DNA of 64,000 nt from Candidatus Obscuribacter phosphatis (lineage in GTDB: Bacteria; Cyanobacteriota; Vampirovibrionia; Obscuribacterales; Obscuribacteraceae), in contig MOYA01000004.1 of assembly GCA_001899315.1 (NCBI GenBank), positions 253,871 through 317,870 on the forward strand, given 5' to 3'. The notes beneath the pieces were generated by a model. It was not told the origin of the DNA. It made no database searches and saw only the letters and a list, made by a program, of their open reading frames with translations. Position numbers and translations under genes: made by a program. Below, piece by piece: positions 51,218 through 60,662 of this stretch; position 1 is the first letter of the stretch; the number at the start of each line of letters is the position of its first letter.

Positions 51218-52434
51218 CTGATTTTCTTTTGCTCCAGGAACTTTTCAATAGTGTCGGCGGTAAGCTCATGTCCGGCTCTAGAGAAATGATACTGTAGAAA
51301 GAGCCCTTGCGGGTTCTTGTCTTGTCTGAAGGGAGGCTGTAAATCGATAACATCAAAGTCTTCCGCCGAGGCTCTGTCTTTAAGAGCTTTGATGGTGTCC
51401 TTCCAGTCTTGGTCTGAATTAGTGACATCTGGGAAAAGGGTGACAGCAAAGCGAGTCCCTGCCGCTTTTGCTTCTTGATTGAAACGACTCAAAAGAGCCA
51501 AAGTGACTTGTCTGTTGTTTTGCGCACCATAAAGCGGAACAGCAATTTCTTCTTTGCCGCCTAGGCTTGAAGCTTTGCGTGAGATGTCTTGCAAGAGCCG
51601 GGTCAGCCTAAAGTAAGCCTTGTCGGAAAGGAAAAGATTGAAATTTGTGCGACTGACCATGCCATAGACATTACTGTTTGCTCTCAGCCAGTTGACTGTT
51701 TGGTTGAACCAACCATCTTGCGAGAGCTTGGCTTTGTTCATTTGCAAAATGCTGTTGTCTTGCTCTAGCTGCCCAGCTTGATCAAGATAAAAGTAGGGTC
51801 TAGGCTCGGCTTTATTTCGATCTTGCGGATTGAGATTGTTCTCCAGGGTGTCGCCCTTGCACATCATCAACAAGATCAGATCTGGTTTGTAGGCTTGCAC
51901 CTGACGTTTGTATTGAAGATATTCCTGACCGGTACTATAGCTCGAGCAACCAAAGTTGATTACTTCAAATTTTTCGCTCTGATTTTGCTTAATCTGATTT
52001 TGCTTGCTATTGAGCCTTTCTTCCAGCCTGGCTGCATAAGTCTCGTTCTGTTCCACCTGCAAGCCTTCAGCCGCAGAATCACCCATGACGGCGATGCGAT
52101 AAACACCGGCTGGTTTAGCAATTTCTCTTTCGCGATCGCGCAGTCCGGCAGAGCTAAATTTCCCTCTCGAATAGCCTTCCAGCCGCCAAGTAACCATCTT
52201 GCCTGGAATATGGACGCAGCCAAGTTCTGCTTCGGGCATCATAATTTCTTGCTGGCCCACCCCTATGGCACCTAGCAGCCCTTCCAGCCCAACCATAGCT
52301 ACGGCAAGATAGAGGCTCAGTTCGAAGACAAATCTTGCTTTGCCTCTGGGCTTTTTGCCGCCCTCTTCGTTCTTGGAAGAATCAGCTGTATCTGCGGCTG
52401 GCTGCCATTCTTTTTGATCTAGAGCAGTCGTCAT
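51214..52434 (-). CDS. Membrane-anchored SGNH/GDSL-type hydrolase
   Basis: A 406-residue protein with one N-terminal transmembrane helix (35-57) and an extracytoplasmic SGNH-hydrolase fold. Block I is IAVMGDSAAEG with nucleophile S120; the block V region is HFSRAGH, with the catalytic His but without a clear DxxH acid. Such proteins next to MBOAT acyltransferases (AlgI/AlgJ type) complete O-acetylation of surface polysaccharides. It starts 7 bases after the MBOAT gene. Confidence 0.78.
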   Translation of the reverse strand: MTTALDQKEWQPAADTADSSKNEEGGKKPRGKARFVFELSLYLAVAMVGLEGLLGAIGVGQQEIMMPEAELGCVHIPGKMVTWRLEGYSRGKFSSAGLRDREREIAKPAGVYRIAVMGDSAAEGLQVEQNETYAARLEERLNSKQNQIKQNQSEKFEVINFGCSSYSTGQEYLQYKRQVQAYKPDLILLMMCKGDTLENNLNPQDRNKAEPRPYFYLDQAGQLEQDNSILQMNKAKLSQDGWFNQTVNWLRANSNVYGMVSRTNFNLFLSDKAYFRLTRLLQDISRKASSLGGKEEIAVPLYGAQNNRQVTLALLSRFNQEAKAAGTRFAVTLFPDVTNSDQDWKDTIKALKDRASAEDFDVIDLQPPFRQDKNPQGLFLQYHFSRAGHELTADTIEKFLEQKKIR

Positions 52435-52441
52435 ATTGGCC

Positions 52442-53962
52442 TCAGAACTGGAAGTAGATAAAGGGAGAGAGCTGGCTGGGAGCCATGCCCGAAATGAATA
52501 TGGCCAGAGTCAGGCAGGCCGCTGTCTGCAGCGCTGGTGAAGCCTGCCAGTAATTGACCAAGGCTGAAATTGGCGCCGGTAGCAGGGCTTGCCCTGATTT
52601 TTGCATGGTCAGATATTTCTGATGCAGATAGGCATAGAGTAGATAGACCGGCAGTGTGTAAATGATGGTGGATTGCAGGAAGCTTGTGGTGACAGCACCG
52701 GTGATTCCCGGGACATCAATATTTGTGCCGATGCCGAAGAATTTGCCCACTAGGCAAAGGGCTTGTTCAAGTTTGGGCGCTCTCATAAAGATTGAGACCA
52801 AGCAGATAAAGAGGCAAACAAAAGCGACCCCGCTGTAGTGCCAAACTTTGCTGCGTCTCAGCGGTGCCAGGAAACTTTGTTTAGCGGCAAAGTCAGTCCA
52901 TTCTTTGGATAGAATCAGACCCAGACCGTGCAGCGTACCCCAGATGACAAAGGTCCAGTCGGCCCCGTGCCAGAGACCACCCAAGACCATAGTCATAAAG
53001 GTGTTGCGGCGGGTTTGCCAGGCGCTGCCGCGCGAGCCGCCCATGGGGATGAAGAGATAGTCGCGCAGCCAGGTGGAAAGCGAAATATGCCAGCGGTGCC
53101 AGAAATTGGTGAGGCTGTGGGCGAGGAAGGGCAAGTTGAAGTTCTCGGGCACTTTATAGCCAAGTAAAAGCGCCGAACCTCTACCGATATCGGTATAGCC
53201 TGAAAAATCGAAGAAGATTTGAAAAGTGAAGCCGATGGCTGTGATCCAGGCATCAAAGAGTGAAAGGCTGGCTAGATTATTGAAGCCTTGTCCAACCAAG
53301 ACTCCGATATTGTCGCTTAGTACTATCTTCTTGAAAAAGCCTTGCATGATTAGAAACATGCCTTCGTGAAAATATTCACGTTTGAGGCTGGGCTTTTCTT
53401 CAAGCTGATGCATGAAGTCTTGGAAGCGTTTGATTGGTCCGGCAATCTGTGAGGGAAAGAAAGAGGCGAAGAGGGCGAAGTCTACCGGGCTCTTCACCGG
53501 TTTGCTGCCTCTGTAAATGTCGACGATATAGTGAATAAATTCAAAAGTGAAGAAAGAAATGCCCAAGGGAAGAATTATGTTTACAGCTGGACTTTGAGCG
53601 GCTTCTAGCGCTTTGATATGGCTGAGGTTGCCACCAAAGGCGATGGCGGCAAAAAAGGACTGAATGAGAAAGTTGGTGTATTTATAAAAGCAGAGGCAGC
53701 CCAAGTTAAAGACCAGGCCGACTTGCAGCCATTTCTTTGCTTTTTCCTTCTGGCTTTTAAGTAAATCGCCGATTTTCAATCCGAGAAAGTAATTGACTAC
53801 GGTCAAAGCCAGAATCAATAGGCCATATTCGGCTTTCCAGCTCATGTAAAAGAAATAGCTGGCAAGCAAAAGAAAGAGTCTTCTGTGCTTGTCTGGCATT
53901 AGCCAATAAACGGCAAAGACAATGCAGAAGAAAGCTATGTAAGAAAAGCTATTGAAGAGCAT
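52442..53962 (-). CDS. MBOAT-family O-acyltransferase, AlgI-like
   Basis: A 506-residue polytopic acyltransferase. The start MLFNSFSYIAFF is the usual AlgI-type N-terminus, so I prefer 53962 to the TTG at 54019. Family markers are FFPSQIAGPIKRF, NFWHRWHISLSTWLRDYLFIPMGGSR and the catalytic His in GGLWHGADWTFVIWG. It should move an acetyl or acyl group across the membrane onto an exported polymer, with the SGNH protein as partner. No polysaccharide synthase is visible in the window. Confidence 0.92.
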   Translation of the reverse strand: MLFNSFSYIAFFCIVFAVYWLMPDKHRRLFLLLASYFFYMSWKAEYGLLILALTVVNYFLGLKIGDLLKSQKEKAKKWLQVGLVFNLGCLCFYKYTNFLIQSFFAAIAFGGNLSHIKALEAAQSPAVNIILPLGISFFTFEFIHYIVDIYRGSKPVKSPVDFALFASFFPSQIAGPIKRFQDFMHQLEEKPSLKREYFHEGMFLIMQGFFKKIVLSDNIGVLVGQGFNNLASLSLFDAWITAIGFTFQIFFDFSGYTDIGRGSALLLGYKVPENFNLPFLAHSLTNFWHRWHISLSTWLRDYLFIPMGGSRGSAWQTRRNTFMTMVLGGLWHGADWTFVIWGTLHGLGLILSKEWTDFAAKQSFLAPLRRSKVWHYSGVAFVCLFICLVSIFMRAPKLEQALCLVGKFFGIGTNIDVPGITGAVTTSFLQSTIIYTLPVYLLYAYLHQKYLTMQKSGQALLPAPISALVNYWQASPALQTAACLTLAIFISGMAPSQLSPFIYFQF

Positions 53963-54056
53963 AGAAATCGGGTCGCTTAAATAGATATCAAGCGATGCTA
54001 CCATGCCCTTGACTGGCAAAGCATTTACCCGATCTAATTATTAAGTTATAGGGGTC

Positions 54057-55694
54057 TCAAAAACGTCTGAAATTCTGATTGAGAAAGGCTACCAGTTTGA
54101 CCCAGTCTTGGCTGTCGTCTGGTAAAGAAGCGATGCCAATGGTGAGAGCAAAGAGATCACCCGGCTGTACGGTCAAACCGCGAGGGGTTGGTCCGGGATT
54201 GAGTGCTTCCACCAAGCGCCCGGCGAAAGCTCTGACGCCGTCGGTGCCTGTTTGCGGCAAAAGCAAGGCAAAGTCGTCTTGTTGAAAATGCGCCAATAGG
54301 TCGGCTTTACGCTTGGTGCCCGAAAGGGCTGCCAGTACAGCTTGTTTCTGTTCGGGGGAAATAGGCAAATCTTCTCCATTTCTGGAGATGCGCGGCTTGA
54401 CCATGACCAGCGAAAATGGGCTCTGGAAGCATTCGTAACGGTAGAACTCTTGCTCGACAAAATAAAGCAAGGCGGGAAAAGTAACAATGCCTGTTTCGGA
54501 ATAAATATGACTTCTGGCAAACTGCTCAGCCGTTGAACGGTCGATGCCCAAATTCTGATTGGCAGGACTTTCTTGATCGACCAGCTCTTCTTCGGCCGAA
54601 ACCAGCGAGCCGCTCATCAGATTGTAGAGTGTCGGGATCCAGTCGCAGCGCCCGAACTTGCCTGTTTGAATGATATGAGAGAGGGGGCTTTGATTGTCGA
54701 TAAGTTGGTAGAAGCGTTTCTGTGCATCTAATGAAACCGGTACTAAAGGTGATACCGCATTCTCGAATTCTTGCTCGGTCAAATTGGCATTGTTTCTGGT
54801 TAGCTTGCTGTTTAACTTGATGCCGGCTCTCTCTAAAAAAGTGCCTAGATCAATAATGCTTTTAGCCTTGCCTGAGAGTTCTTCTGTTCTTTTGAAAATA
54901 TTTCTCGGCTCGGTGCTCACTGACGGAACGAATTGAAAGATTCCTTCCATTGCCGTCATCAGCTCCACTAAGGCGTCTTCTCCTGTGGCGGTGGGGCTTG
55001 AGGCATGGCGGGCGTTGCCGTTTTCGAAGACGACTTCGATTTTGTCGCCGCGCACGTTGCACTCTAAGCGACCGGTCATACGTCCTTTTGTTATTGAGTC
55101 CAGCACCGATTCAATGGAAAGTTTGGCTAGATCGCCTTCCATCGGAGATGCCGCCGAAGGTTTGGCAATGGCGGCCACGGGGTCCATAACTTTCGGTCTT
55201 TCAGTCGGTCTTTCCGGATAAGCCGGAAGCTGCACAGTGGGCTGCCAGCTGCCCTGAACGGCTGTCTGCCCGATAGGGTTAGTGCCCGGGGCTACTCCAG
55301 GCGGGTTCGGCGCCAGGTCGGGTTGTCCGGCTGGATTGGGGCTTGGTGTGGGCGAAATCAGTGAACTATGCGAGAAGCCAGAGACTGTGCTGGTGATGGA
55401 GCTTTGTACTTGCAAAACATCGGCGGTTTGTAAAATCCACTCTAATTTGTTGCGGCTTTCTCCCGAATAGAGATACCAGGTCGGCTCTTCTTCACCTATT
55501 CTTCTGCCCACCACAGTCTGCAAGCAAAAGCGAAATGTGCCTGAAATGACAAAGGGTTGTTCGACAATCACACCGCGGCTGCCTTTAGAAATTTCGGCCA
55601 TAACAAGCAGGTCTTCTTCTTTTGGTGTTTCGTGCAAGACCGGTCGCAGGGTTCCCTGCGGCTGATTTTGAGAGCCTGGACCGGAGCTGAACAT
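54057..55694 (-). CDS. DUF4388 protein with degenerate GGDEF domain
   Basis: A 545-residue cytoplasmic protein. An N-terminal domain (to about 115) is followed by a Pro/Thr-rich linker, a DUF4388 domain (about 214-290, MEGDLAKLSIESVLDSITKGRMTG), a helical middle and a C-terminal domain with GGDEF topology (about 420-545). There the signature loop reads FQQDDFALLLP in place of GGDEF, so cyclic-di-GMP synthesis is unlikely; it may bind nucleotide or act as scaffold. AAGGAGAA precedes the ATG. It lies 11 bases after the aminotransferase gene. Confidence 0.72.
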   Translation of the reverse strand: MFSSGPGSQNQPQGTLRPVLHETPKEEDLLVMAEISKGSRGVIVEQPFVISGTFRFCLQTVVGRRIGEEEPTWYLYSGESRNKLEWILQTADVLQVQSSITSTVSGFSHSSLISPTPSPNPAGQPDLAPNPPGVAPGTNPIGQTAVQGSWQPTVQLPAYPERPTERPKVMDPVAAIAKPSAASPMEGDLAKLSIESVLDSITKGRMTGRLECNVRGDKIEVVFENGNARHASSPTATGEDALVELMTAMEGIFQFVPSVSTEPRNIFKRTEELSGKAKSIIDLGTFLERAGIKLNSKLTRNNANLTEQEFENAVSPLVPVSLDAQKRFYQLIDNQSPLSHIIQTGKFGRCDWIPTLYNLMSGSLVSAEEELVDQESPANQNLGIDRSTAEQFARSHIYSETGIVTFPALLYFVEQEFYRYECFQSPFSLVMVKPRISRNGEDLPISPEQKQAVLAALSGTKRKADLLAHFQQDDFALLLPQTGTDGVRAFAGRLVEALNPGPTPRGLTVQPGDLFALTIGIASLPDDSQDWVKLVAFLNQNFRRF

Positions 55695-55705
55695 GAAGCT
55701 TCTCC

Positions 55706-57088
55706 TTAATCGTTCAGAAGTTGGGCGACACTTTCTCTGAATACTTCGGTGTGTTTATCGATATCTGTCTCTGTTGTGGCCGGAGCAATCAGGGCCATGT
55801 TATGGAAGGGGGTCATCAGTATGCCTCGGTTGAGGGCGCATAGATGCATGTAGCGATCTAGGTCGAAGTCGGCTGCATTAGCCGCCTCGCTGCCGTTACG
55901 GGGTGGTTCCGGTCGGAACCAGTATTCGGCTCGACAGCCCAGCTGTTTTACTATCCAGGGCAGTCCAAATTCCTTGATTACTTCTTCCACTCCGGCGGTG
56001 AAGCGCTTGGCTAATGGAATGGTTATTTCATAGGCTTCTTTAGTCAAAACCTTTTCCAGCGTCACGCGCATGGCCGCCATAGCCAGTGAATTACCGGCTA
56101 GAGTGCCGCCGATGCCGCCTGTATCGCAGTCTTCTATCGAAGTGTTTTCAGAAATACGGTGAGCAACATCTTGCGAAAAGCCGTAAGCTGAAGCTGGGAT
56201 GCCGCTGGCTATTGGTTTGCCGATAGTGATAAAGTCGGGTTCTAGATTGTACTCTCTGGTATAGCCGCCTGGACCGGTGCAAATTGTATGGGTTTCGTCT
56301 ATGACCAAAAGGGTGCCGTATTTTCTGGTTAAATCTCTAAGAGCCTTGTGATAGCCTGCATCTGGATGAATGATGCCGATATTGGTCATGGCTGGTTCGG
56401 CAAGCACGCAAGCCACTTGCTTATCTTTAAGAGCCTCTTCCAAGGCCTTCAAGTCGTTGAATTCCACTACCCGAGTAGTTTCTTTAGGATTGACCGGCGG
56501 TCCCATATTGCCGCGCCTTGGTCCCACACCATCGGCGGTGATAGTGGCAAAGGTCTCATCGACTGTACCGTGGTAGCACCAATTCATGACCAGAACATAT
56601 TTGCGACCGGTGATTTGTCTGGCTAGTCTGATCACAAAGCGGTTGGCGTCGGTGGCTGTCAGCGCTGTTTGCCAGTAGGGCAGGTTGAATCTGCTCTTTA
56701 GCTCTTCGGCAACAACTATGGCGTCTTCGGAAGGCAGCATAAATGTGGTACCGCGTTTGATGCGATCGACAATCGCTTCCACCGAGGCGTCAGGTGCATG
56801 ACCGGTCATGGCTCCGGTGTCGCCCAAGCAAAGATCCAGGTAGGTTAGACCGTCGGCATCGGTAAAGTGTGCTCCTTTTCCTTCTTTGACAAAGAGTGGA
56901 AAGGGGGAAGCCCACTTCACCATCCAATTCATTGGAACTCCGCCGTGCAGTGCTTTCTGGGCGCGTTGAAAGAGTGCAAGAGAACGGGGATGTTTTTCGG
57001 TGAAGACTTTGTCTTCCTTGTCCAGTAAAGACTTGAGTCGGTTGCGGTCGATTTCCCGGTGTGTAGTTGACTCCCCGCCAGTTTTCAT
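55706..57088 (-). CDS. Class III aminotransferase, glutamate-1-semialdehyde aminomutase-like
   Basis: A 460-residue PLP enzyme. D264 in VIDETHT and the Schiff-base K291 in TIGKPIASG are in place, and the substrate region GDTGAMTGHAPDASVEAI and YHGTVDETF follow the HemL-like subgroup. The GGVPMNWM beginning and the two-residue shift around the active site suggest a HemL-like transaminase rather than the tetrapyrrole enzyme itself. Neighbours give no pathway. It is 78 bases after the protease gene on the same strand. Confidence 0.85.
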   Translation of the reverse strand: MKTGGESTTHREIDRNRLKSLLDKEDKVFTEKHPRSLALFQRAQKALHGGVPMNWMVKWASPFPLFVKEGKGAHFTDADGLTYLDLCLGDTGAMTGHAPDASVEAIVDRIKRGTTFMLPSEDAIVVAEELKSRFNLPYWQTALTATDANRFVIRLARQITGRKYVLVMNWCYHGTVDETFATITADGVGPRRGNMGPPVNPKETTRVVEFNDLKALEEALKDKQVACVLAEPAMTNIGIIHPDAGYHKALRDLTRKYGTLLVIDETHTICTGPGGYTREYNLEPDFITIGKPIASGIPASAYGFSQDVAHRISENTSIEDCDTGGIGGTLAGNSLAMAAMRVTLEKVLTKEAYEITIPLAKRFTAGVEEVIKEFGLPWIVKQLGCRAEYWFRPEPPRNGSEAANAADFDLDRYMHLCALNRGILMTPFHNMALIAPATTETDIDKHTEVFRESVAQLLND

Positions 57089-57166
57089 TTTGACTCTACC
57101 CCTGATCTTTTGTTACGACATAATTATGCCACGCCTGAGGGGTTGGAAAGATTTCAAGAAGGACGC

Positions 57167-58390
57167 TCAGAAGCCGCTTTGCTGTCCTGTCGCCGGCTTG
57201 TATTTGGCACTAGCGCGATCTGCTTGGTTTTGTCCCAAGGGCGCCAGATTAAAGCCCAAGACCCCCGATACCTCTAGCCCCGGATAGTCGTTGTATAGCC
57301 TGGCTATGGTGGCTTTGTCTCTCTTGGTGAGGGCCGGCAACTGTCTGAATGATTGATTGAAATACATGATGTCGCTGGCGCTATCTGAATGTCCCCTGAT
57401 GCCCAAGGCGTGTCCCAGCTCGTGCAGGGCAATCTGCTTCATTTCATCGACTGTAAGCGCCTTTAGAGTAGTCGGCTTGACCAAGAGAAGTTCCACTTGG
57501 GCTTTAAGGATGCGTCGAAATGGGCTTGGGGCCGGACTATCATCTTTACTGAGATGAAAACGGGTAATACCTTGTTCGACTGGTATCTCGCCTTTTACCT
57601 GGGTGACATCTTGCGGGGTTTGGCTAAAGGCTATAAGCATGTCGGCGGCATTGGCTTCGTTGATGGGCAGAAAACTCAGTTTTCCACCTGAAGCTTTTGA
57701 CCAGGTATCGAGACAACTATAAATCAGGAATGGGTACTCTTTGCGATAAAGATTGAGAGGACGGCCGGCTAGATCTGTCGACTCTTTGACATAAACCTTG
57801 AGAGGCAGTTTTTCATTTGCCCAGACGTTTAGTTCTTGTCCGGCCAGGAGCAGGTCGAAATAGTCGCTGCGGTGTATGTTTGCTGGGGCAAAATTGCCTT
57901 GATTTTCGGAGGCTTTTTCGGACATTTCTTTGACAAAGCGCTGAATCTGAGGCTTGGCCTCTGCTGGAATATTGCTTTTCAGGGCTAGGTTGGCTTTGAC
58001 AAGGGCTGCCTTGTAGTTATTCAGATGCATATTGCAGAGAGCGGCATTCCAGAAAAGACGCCAGTCTTTGCCACCATATTTGATGGCGATGTCGTATTCT
58101 TTCGCCGCTTCCTGAAAATTGCCGAGAAGATAGCAAGTCTCGGCCAGTAGCCCATGGCTTTCATTTGAGTAGCTATTGGGATCGAGCTTGGTTACTTCCA
58201 GTAGAATTTGGCGAGCATCGACCATCTTGCCCGCTTTCATCAGCGAGTCGACTCGGGTGAGCTTTTCAAAAGCAGCCTTTTCTCGTAAGTAGTTGTCCAG
58301 CTCGGCTTTGTTCTGTCCACTTGCTGTCAGGGGCCAAGCAATGCAAGCAGCCAAGACAAGCCCTAAAATTGGCAATTTTATTGTTTTCAT
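57167..58390 (-). CDS. Exported matrixin-like zinc protease with TPR region
   Basis: A 407-residue protein: signal peptide (5-24), TPR-like helices (about 30-165, including ARQILLEVTKLDPNSYSNESHGLLAETCYLLGNFQEAAKEYDIAIKYGG), then a metzincin domain. The zinc site is H323-E324-x-x-H327-x-x-x-x-x-x-H334 in HELGHALGIRGHS, and the Met-turn is DIMY at 340-343. This is the M10 (matrixin) arrangement. The N-terminal TPR part could bind partner proteins. It lies 20 bases after exbD. Confidence 0.87.
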   Translation of the reverse strand: MKTIKLPILGLVLAACIAWPLTASGQNKAELDNYLREKAAFEKLTRVDSLMKAGKMVDARQILLEVTKLDPNSYSNESHGLLAETCYLLGNFQEAAKEYDIAIKYGGKDWRLFWNAALCNMHLNNYKAALVKANLALKSNIPAEAKPQIQRFVKEMSEKASENQGNFAPANIHRSDYFDLLLAGQELNVWANEKLPLKVYVKESTDLAGRPLNLYRKEYPFLIYSCLDTWSKASGGKLSFLPINEANAADMLIAFSQTPQDVTQVKGEIPVEQGITRFHLSKDDSPAPSPFRRILKAQVELLLVKPTTLKALTVDEMKQIALHELGHALGIRGHSDSASDIMYFNQSFRQLPALTKRDKATIARLYNDYPGLEVSGVLGFNLAPLGQNQADRASAKYKPATGQQSGF

Positions 58391-58410
58391 CGCCTACTAG
58401 ATTAAGCAGA

Positions 58411-58836
58411 CTATTTGCGGGGCGGCATGATCGACATTTTTTTGATGTTGCAACCGGCGGCGGCGTCCATGACTGCCACCACATATTTCTGCAGAGCATC
58501 TTCGTCTGAATTAAGAATTAGCGGCAGGTCTGCCTTTCCGGCTTCGGTTTGAATATTCTTGATGGCAATCATGACCGAACCTGTATCGGCAGCTACTACT
58601 TTGCCGTTGATCTTGATTTCACCGGTTTTGCTGACTTCGGCATTGATTTTGGTGTCTTTGTCTTCTTTTTGCTGTTGTTTATTAGGGTCAATAGCAGGGG
58701 GATCGACTTTCAAGACGGCTTGGTTGACCAGAGGCGCAATGAGAATCATGATCACCAGCAAAACCAGAAACACGTCTGTGAGCGGTGTTACGTTGATTTC
58801 GGTAAAGACCTCACCGGCCTTGCCACCCATTGCCAT
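58411..58836 (-). CDS. ExbD/TolR-type biopolymer transport protein
   Basis: A 141-residue protein with a short cytoplasmic start (INVTPLTDVFLVLLVIMILIAP), a single transmembrane helix with the conserved Asp (D in PLTDVFLVLL), and a periplasmic domain ending in PPRK. It normally works with ExbB/TolQ as a proton-driven motor; no exbB is within the window, so its partner is elsewhere. GGAGAG precedes the ATG. It opens the minus-strand gene series. Confidence 0.9.
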   Translation of the reverse strand: MAMGGKAGEVFTEINVTPLTDVFLVLLVIMILIAPLVNQAVLKVDPPAIDPNKQQQKEDKDTKINAEVSKTGEIKINGKVVAADTGSVMIAIKNIQTEAGKADLPLILNSDEDALQKYVVAVMDAAAGCNIKKMSIMPPRK

Positions 58837-59438
58837 AGAAAACTCTCCTATCAGGCCTTTGTTTAGAGGCGCTTATCTATCTAGATAGGTGCACCCCTCC
58901 TTCAATGAGCTTATATTAGCGCCTTTTTGTTTACGAGAGCGCTATCAAAAACCCTGAAATTTACAGGACGTCTTTGGTTCCAAAGAATTGAGGCGAAGTG
59001 GTTCTAAAGTGCTCGGCAGCAAAAGAACTAGCCCTTAAGCCAGGCAAGCGTAGCATTTCTTTAGGCATAAGCTAAGCGCGCTAGTCTTTATGTCTCATAT
59101 AAAAGCTAAGCTATAACAAGCGAAATACAGTAAAACTAGCAAAAACCACGCGCCAGCGCGACTTTTTCAGCTTAGCAGAGCTTACGTCAGTATTGATCAT
59201 GTCAAGATAAATTCTATAGGGTCGGGGTACTTCTGCGTCAAATTTCAATCTCGAGGTCAAGAAACCGAAACCATAGCCTTATCGGTCTCTCGTTTAGCTT
59301 CTGCTCCACCCACCGGTGGCGTAACGGCTGCCTCTTGACTTGATTGCCCCAAGGCAGGGCTCGATTTGCACTGAACTTAACCTGCACCGGCTCGGCAGAA
59401 GTAGCTGGATGCTTTAACGTGTAATAGAAAGGAAGCCT
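58837..59438. other. Divergent intergenic region, about 600 bases
   Basis: AT-rich on the exbD side and richer in GC toward the class B block. I see no gene; a long minus-strand frame entering it from the ADA-like gene is an antisense shadow. Confidence 0.45.
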
Positions 59439-60578
59439 ATGAAAAAGAAACCAATCAGCTTCTACAAGCGCCTGCCCAAGCTGCAGCTCCACGAGCACAT
59501 CGACTGCAGTTTGCGCCCCTATACCATGCTCGACCTCTGGTCGCGCATCGGTTTCGAGAAGGCAGCCATGCCTTTCCCCGCCGAGGTCGTCGCTCTCTGG
59601 CAGGCGGAATCCGCCCAGCGTGCTCCCTCGCGGTCGCGCGGCGGTCTTGTCGCTGCCAGCCGTCGTCGTGCTGCCCGTGCCTACGGCAATTGGGTGGCCG
59701 GCTTCGCTCGCGAGTCGCTCAAGAACTACCTCGACGCCATTGTTCTGCATGTGCTGCCGCTCATGCATGACATGGACAACCTGTCCCGCATCGTGCGCGA
59801 GCGCATCGAAGATGCCATCGCGGACGGGCACATCGCCATCGAGCTGCGCTTCGGTCCGCAGCTTCATCTCGGCGCCTTCTTTGCCGAACTCGACAAGAGC
59901 ACCCGGCTCGAACGTCTCGACCAGGTCATGCAGACCACGGTCAAGGCGGTCGAATCGGCTTCGCTCGGCGGCAAGCAGATTCCGGTCAAGCTGATCATCT
60001 GCGCCCTGCGGCACGAGAACGGCGAACTGGCCGAAGAACTGGCCGACCTGGCCATCAAGTACAAGCGTCATGTCGGCGGCTTCGACTTGGCTGGCGACGA
60101 GAGCGGCTTCCCCGGCGTGCTCGACTGGTGGATGCCGGCTGCTGCCCGCGTCAAGGCGCAGGGTATCAAGCTGACCATGCACGGCTGGGAGACCAACGAA
60201 CCCACCGCGCGCGACATCGAGCTGCTCGCCAGCCTCGGCGTCGAACGGGTCGGCCACGGTGTGCGGGGCAACCTGCAGGGTGAGCGCTACCTCGAGATCT
60301 GCCCCACCTCCAACGTGGTCACCGGGCAGTTCAAGAGCTTCGCCGACCATCCCATCGACCGGCTCTACAAGGCTGGTCGCCGGGTGACGGTGAACACCGA
60401 CGGCACGCTCTTCACCCAGACCACCCTCTCGCTCGAGTACAAGCTGCTGGCCGAGACTTTCGGCTGGGGCGAGGAAGACTTCCTCAAGGTCAATCTGACC
60501 GCGCTGGAAGCCATGAGCGTCTGCGATACCGCTCGCGACGCTTTGCGTCGACAGCTCGTCAAGGGCTATCGCCGCTAA
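59439..60578 (+). CDS. Adenosine-deaminase-family enzyme with altered active site
   Basis: A 379-residue amidohydrolase of the adenosine/AMP deaminase family. Metal and catalytic residues are seen as H18/H20 (LQLHEHIDCSL), H248 and E251 (HGWE, usually HAGE), H273 (RVGHG) and D321. The family's TDDP reads TDG here, so the second Asp, which contacts the purine, is Gly322. A 30-residue Arg/Ala-rich insert at about 58-88 is also atypical. GFDLAGDE and EICPTSNV are kept. It probably deaminates a modified or larger aminopurine, or has lost activity. AAAGGAAG precedes the ATG. Confidence 0.85.
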   Translation: MKKKPISFYKRLPKLQLHEHIDCSLRPYTMLDLWSRIGFEKAAMPFPAEVVALWQAESAQRAPSRSRGGLVAASRRRAARAYGNWVAGFARESLKNYLDAIVLHVLPLMHDMDNLSRIVRERIEDAIADGHIAIELRFGPQLHLGAFFAELDKSTRLERLDQVMQTTVKAVESASLGGKQIPVKLIICALRHENGELAEELADLAIKYKRHVGGFDLAGDESGFPGVLDWWMPAAARVKAQGIKLTMHGWETNEPTARDIELLASLGVERVGHGVRGNLQGERYLEICPTSNVVTGQFKSFADHPIDRLYKAGRRVTVNTDGTLFTQTTLSLEYKLLAETFGWGEEDFLKVNLTALEAMSVCDTARDALRRQLVKGYRR

Positions 60579-60606
60579 GTCACTGTCTGTGTAACCAACC
60601 TAAACC

Positions 60607-60640
60607 GGGGTCGCCTCTACCAATGCGAAGAGGCGACCCC
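60607..60640 (+). terminator. Perfect 12-bp stem-loop after the ADA-like gene
   Basis: GGGGTCGCCTCT pairs with AGAGGCGACCCC; TTCAACTTT follows. Confidence 0.72.
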
Positions 60641-60662
60641 TTCAACTTTGGAGATTCTTACT

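Noticed and set aside
59238..60350. 370-codon minus-strand frame opposite the ADA-like gene
   Set aside because: Antisense shadow. The plus-strand frame has the deaminase motifs and a Shine-Dalgarno site.
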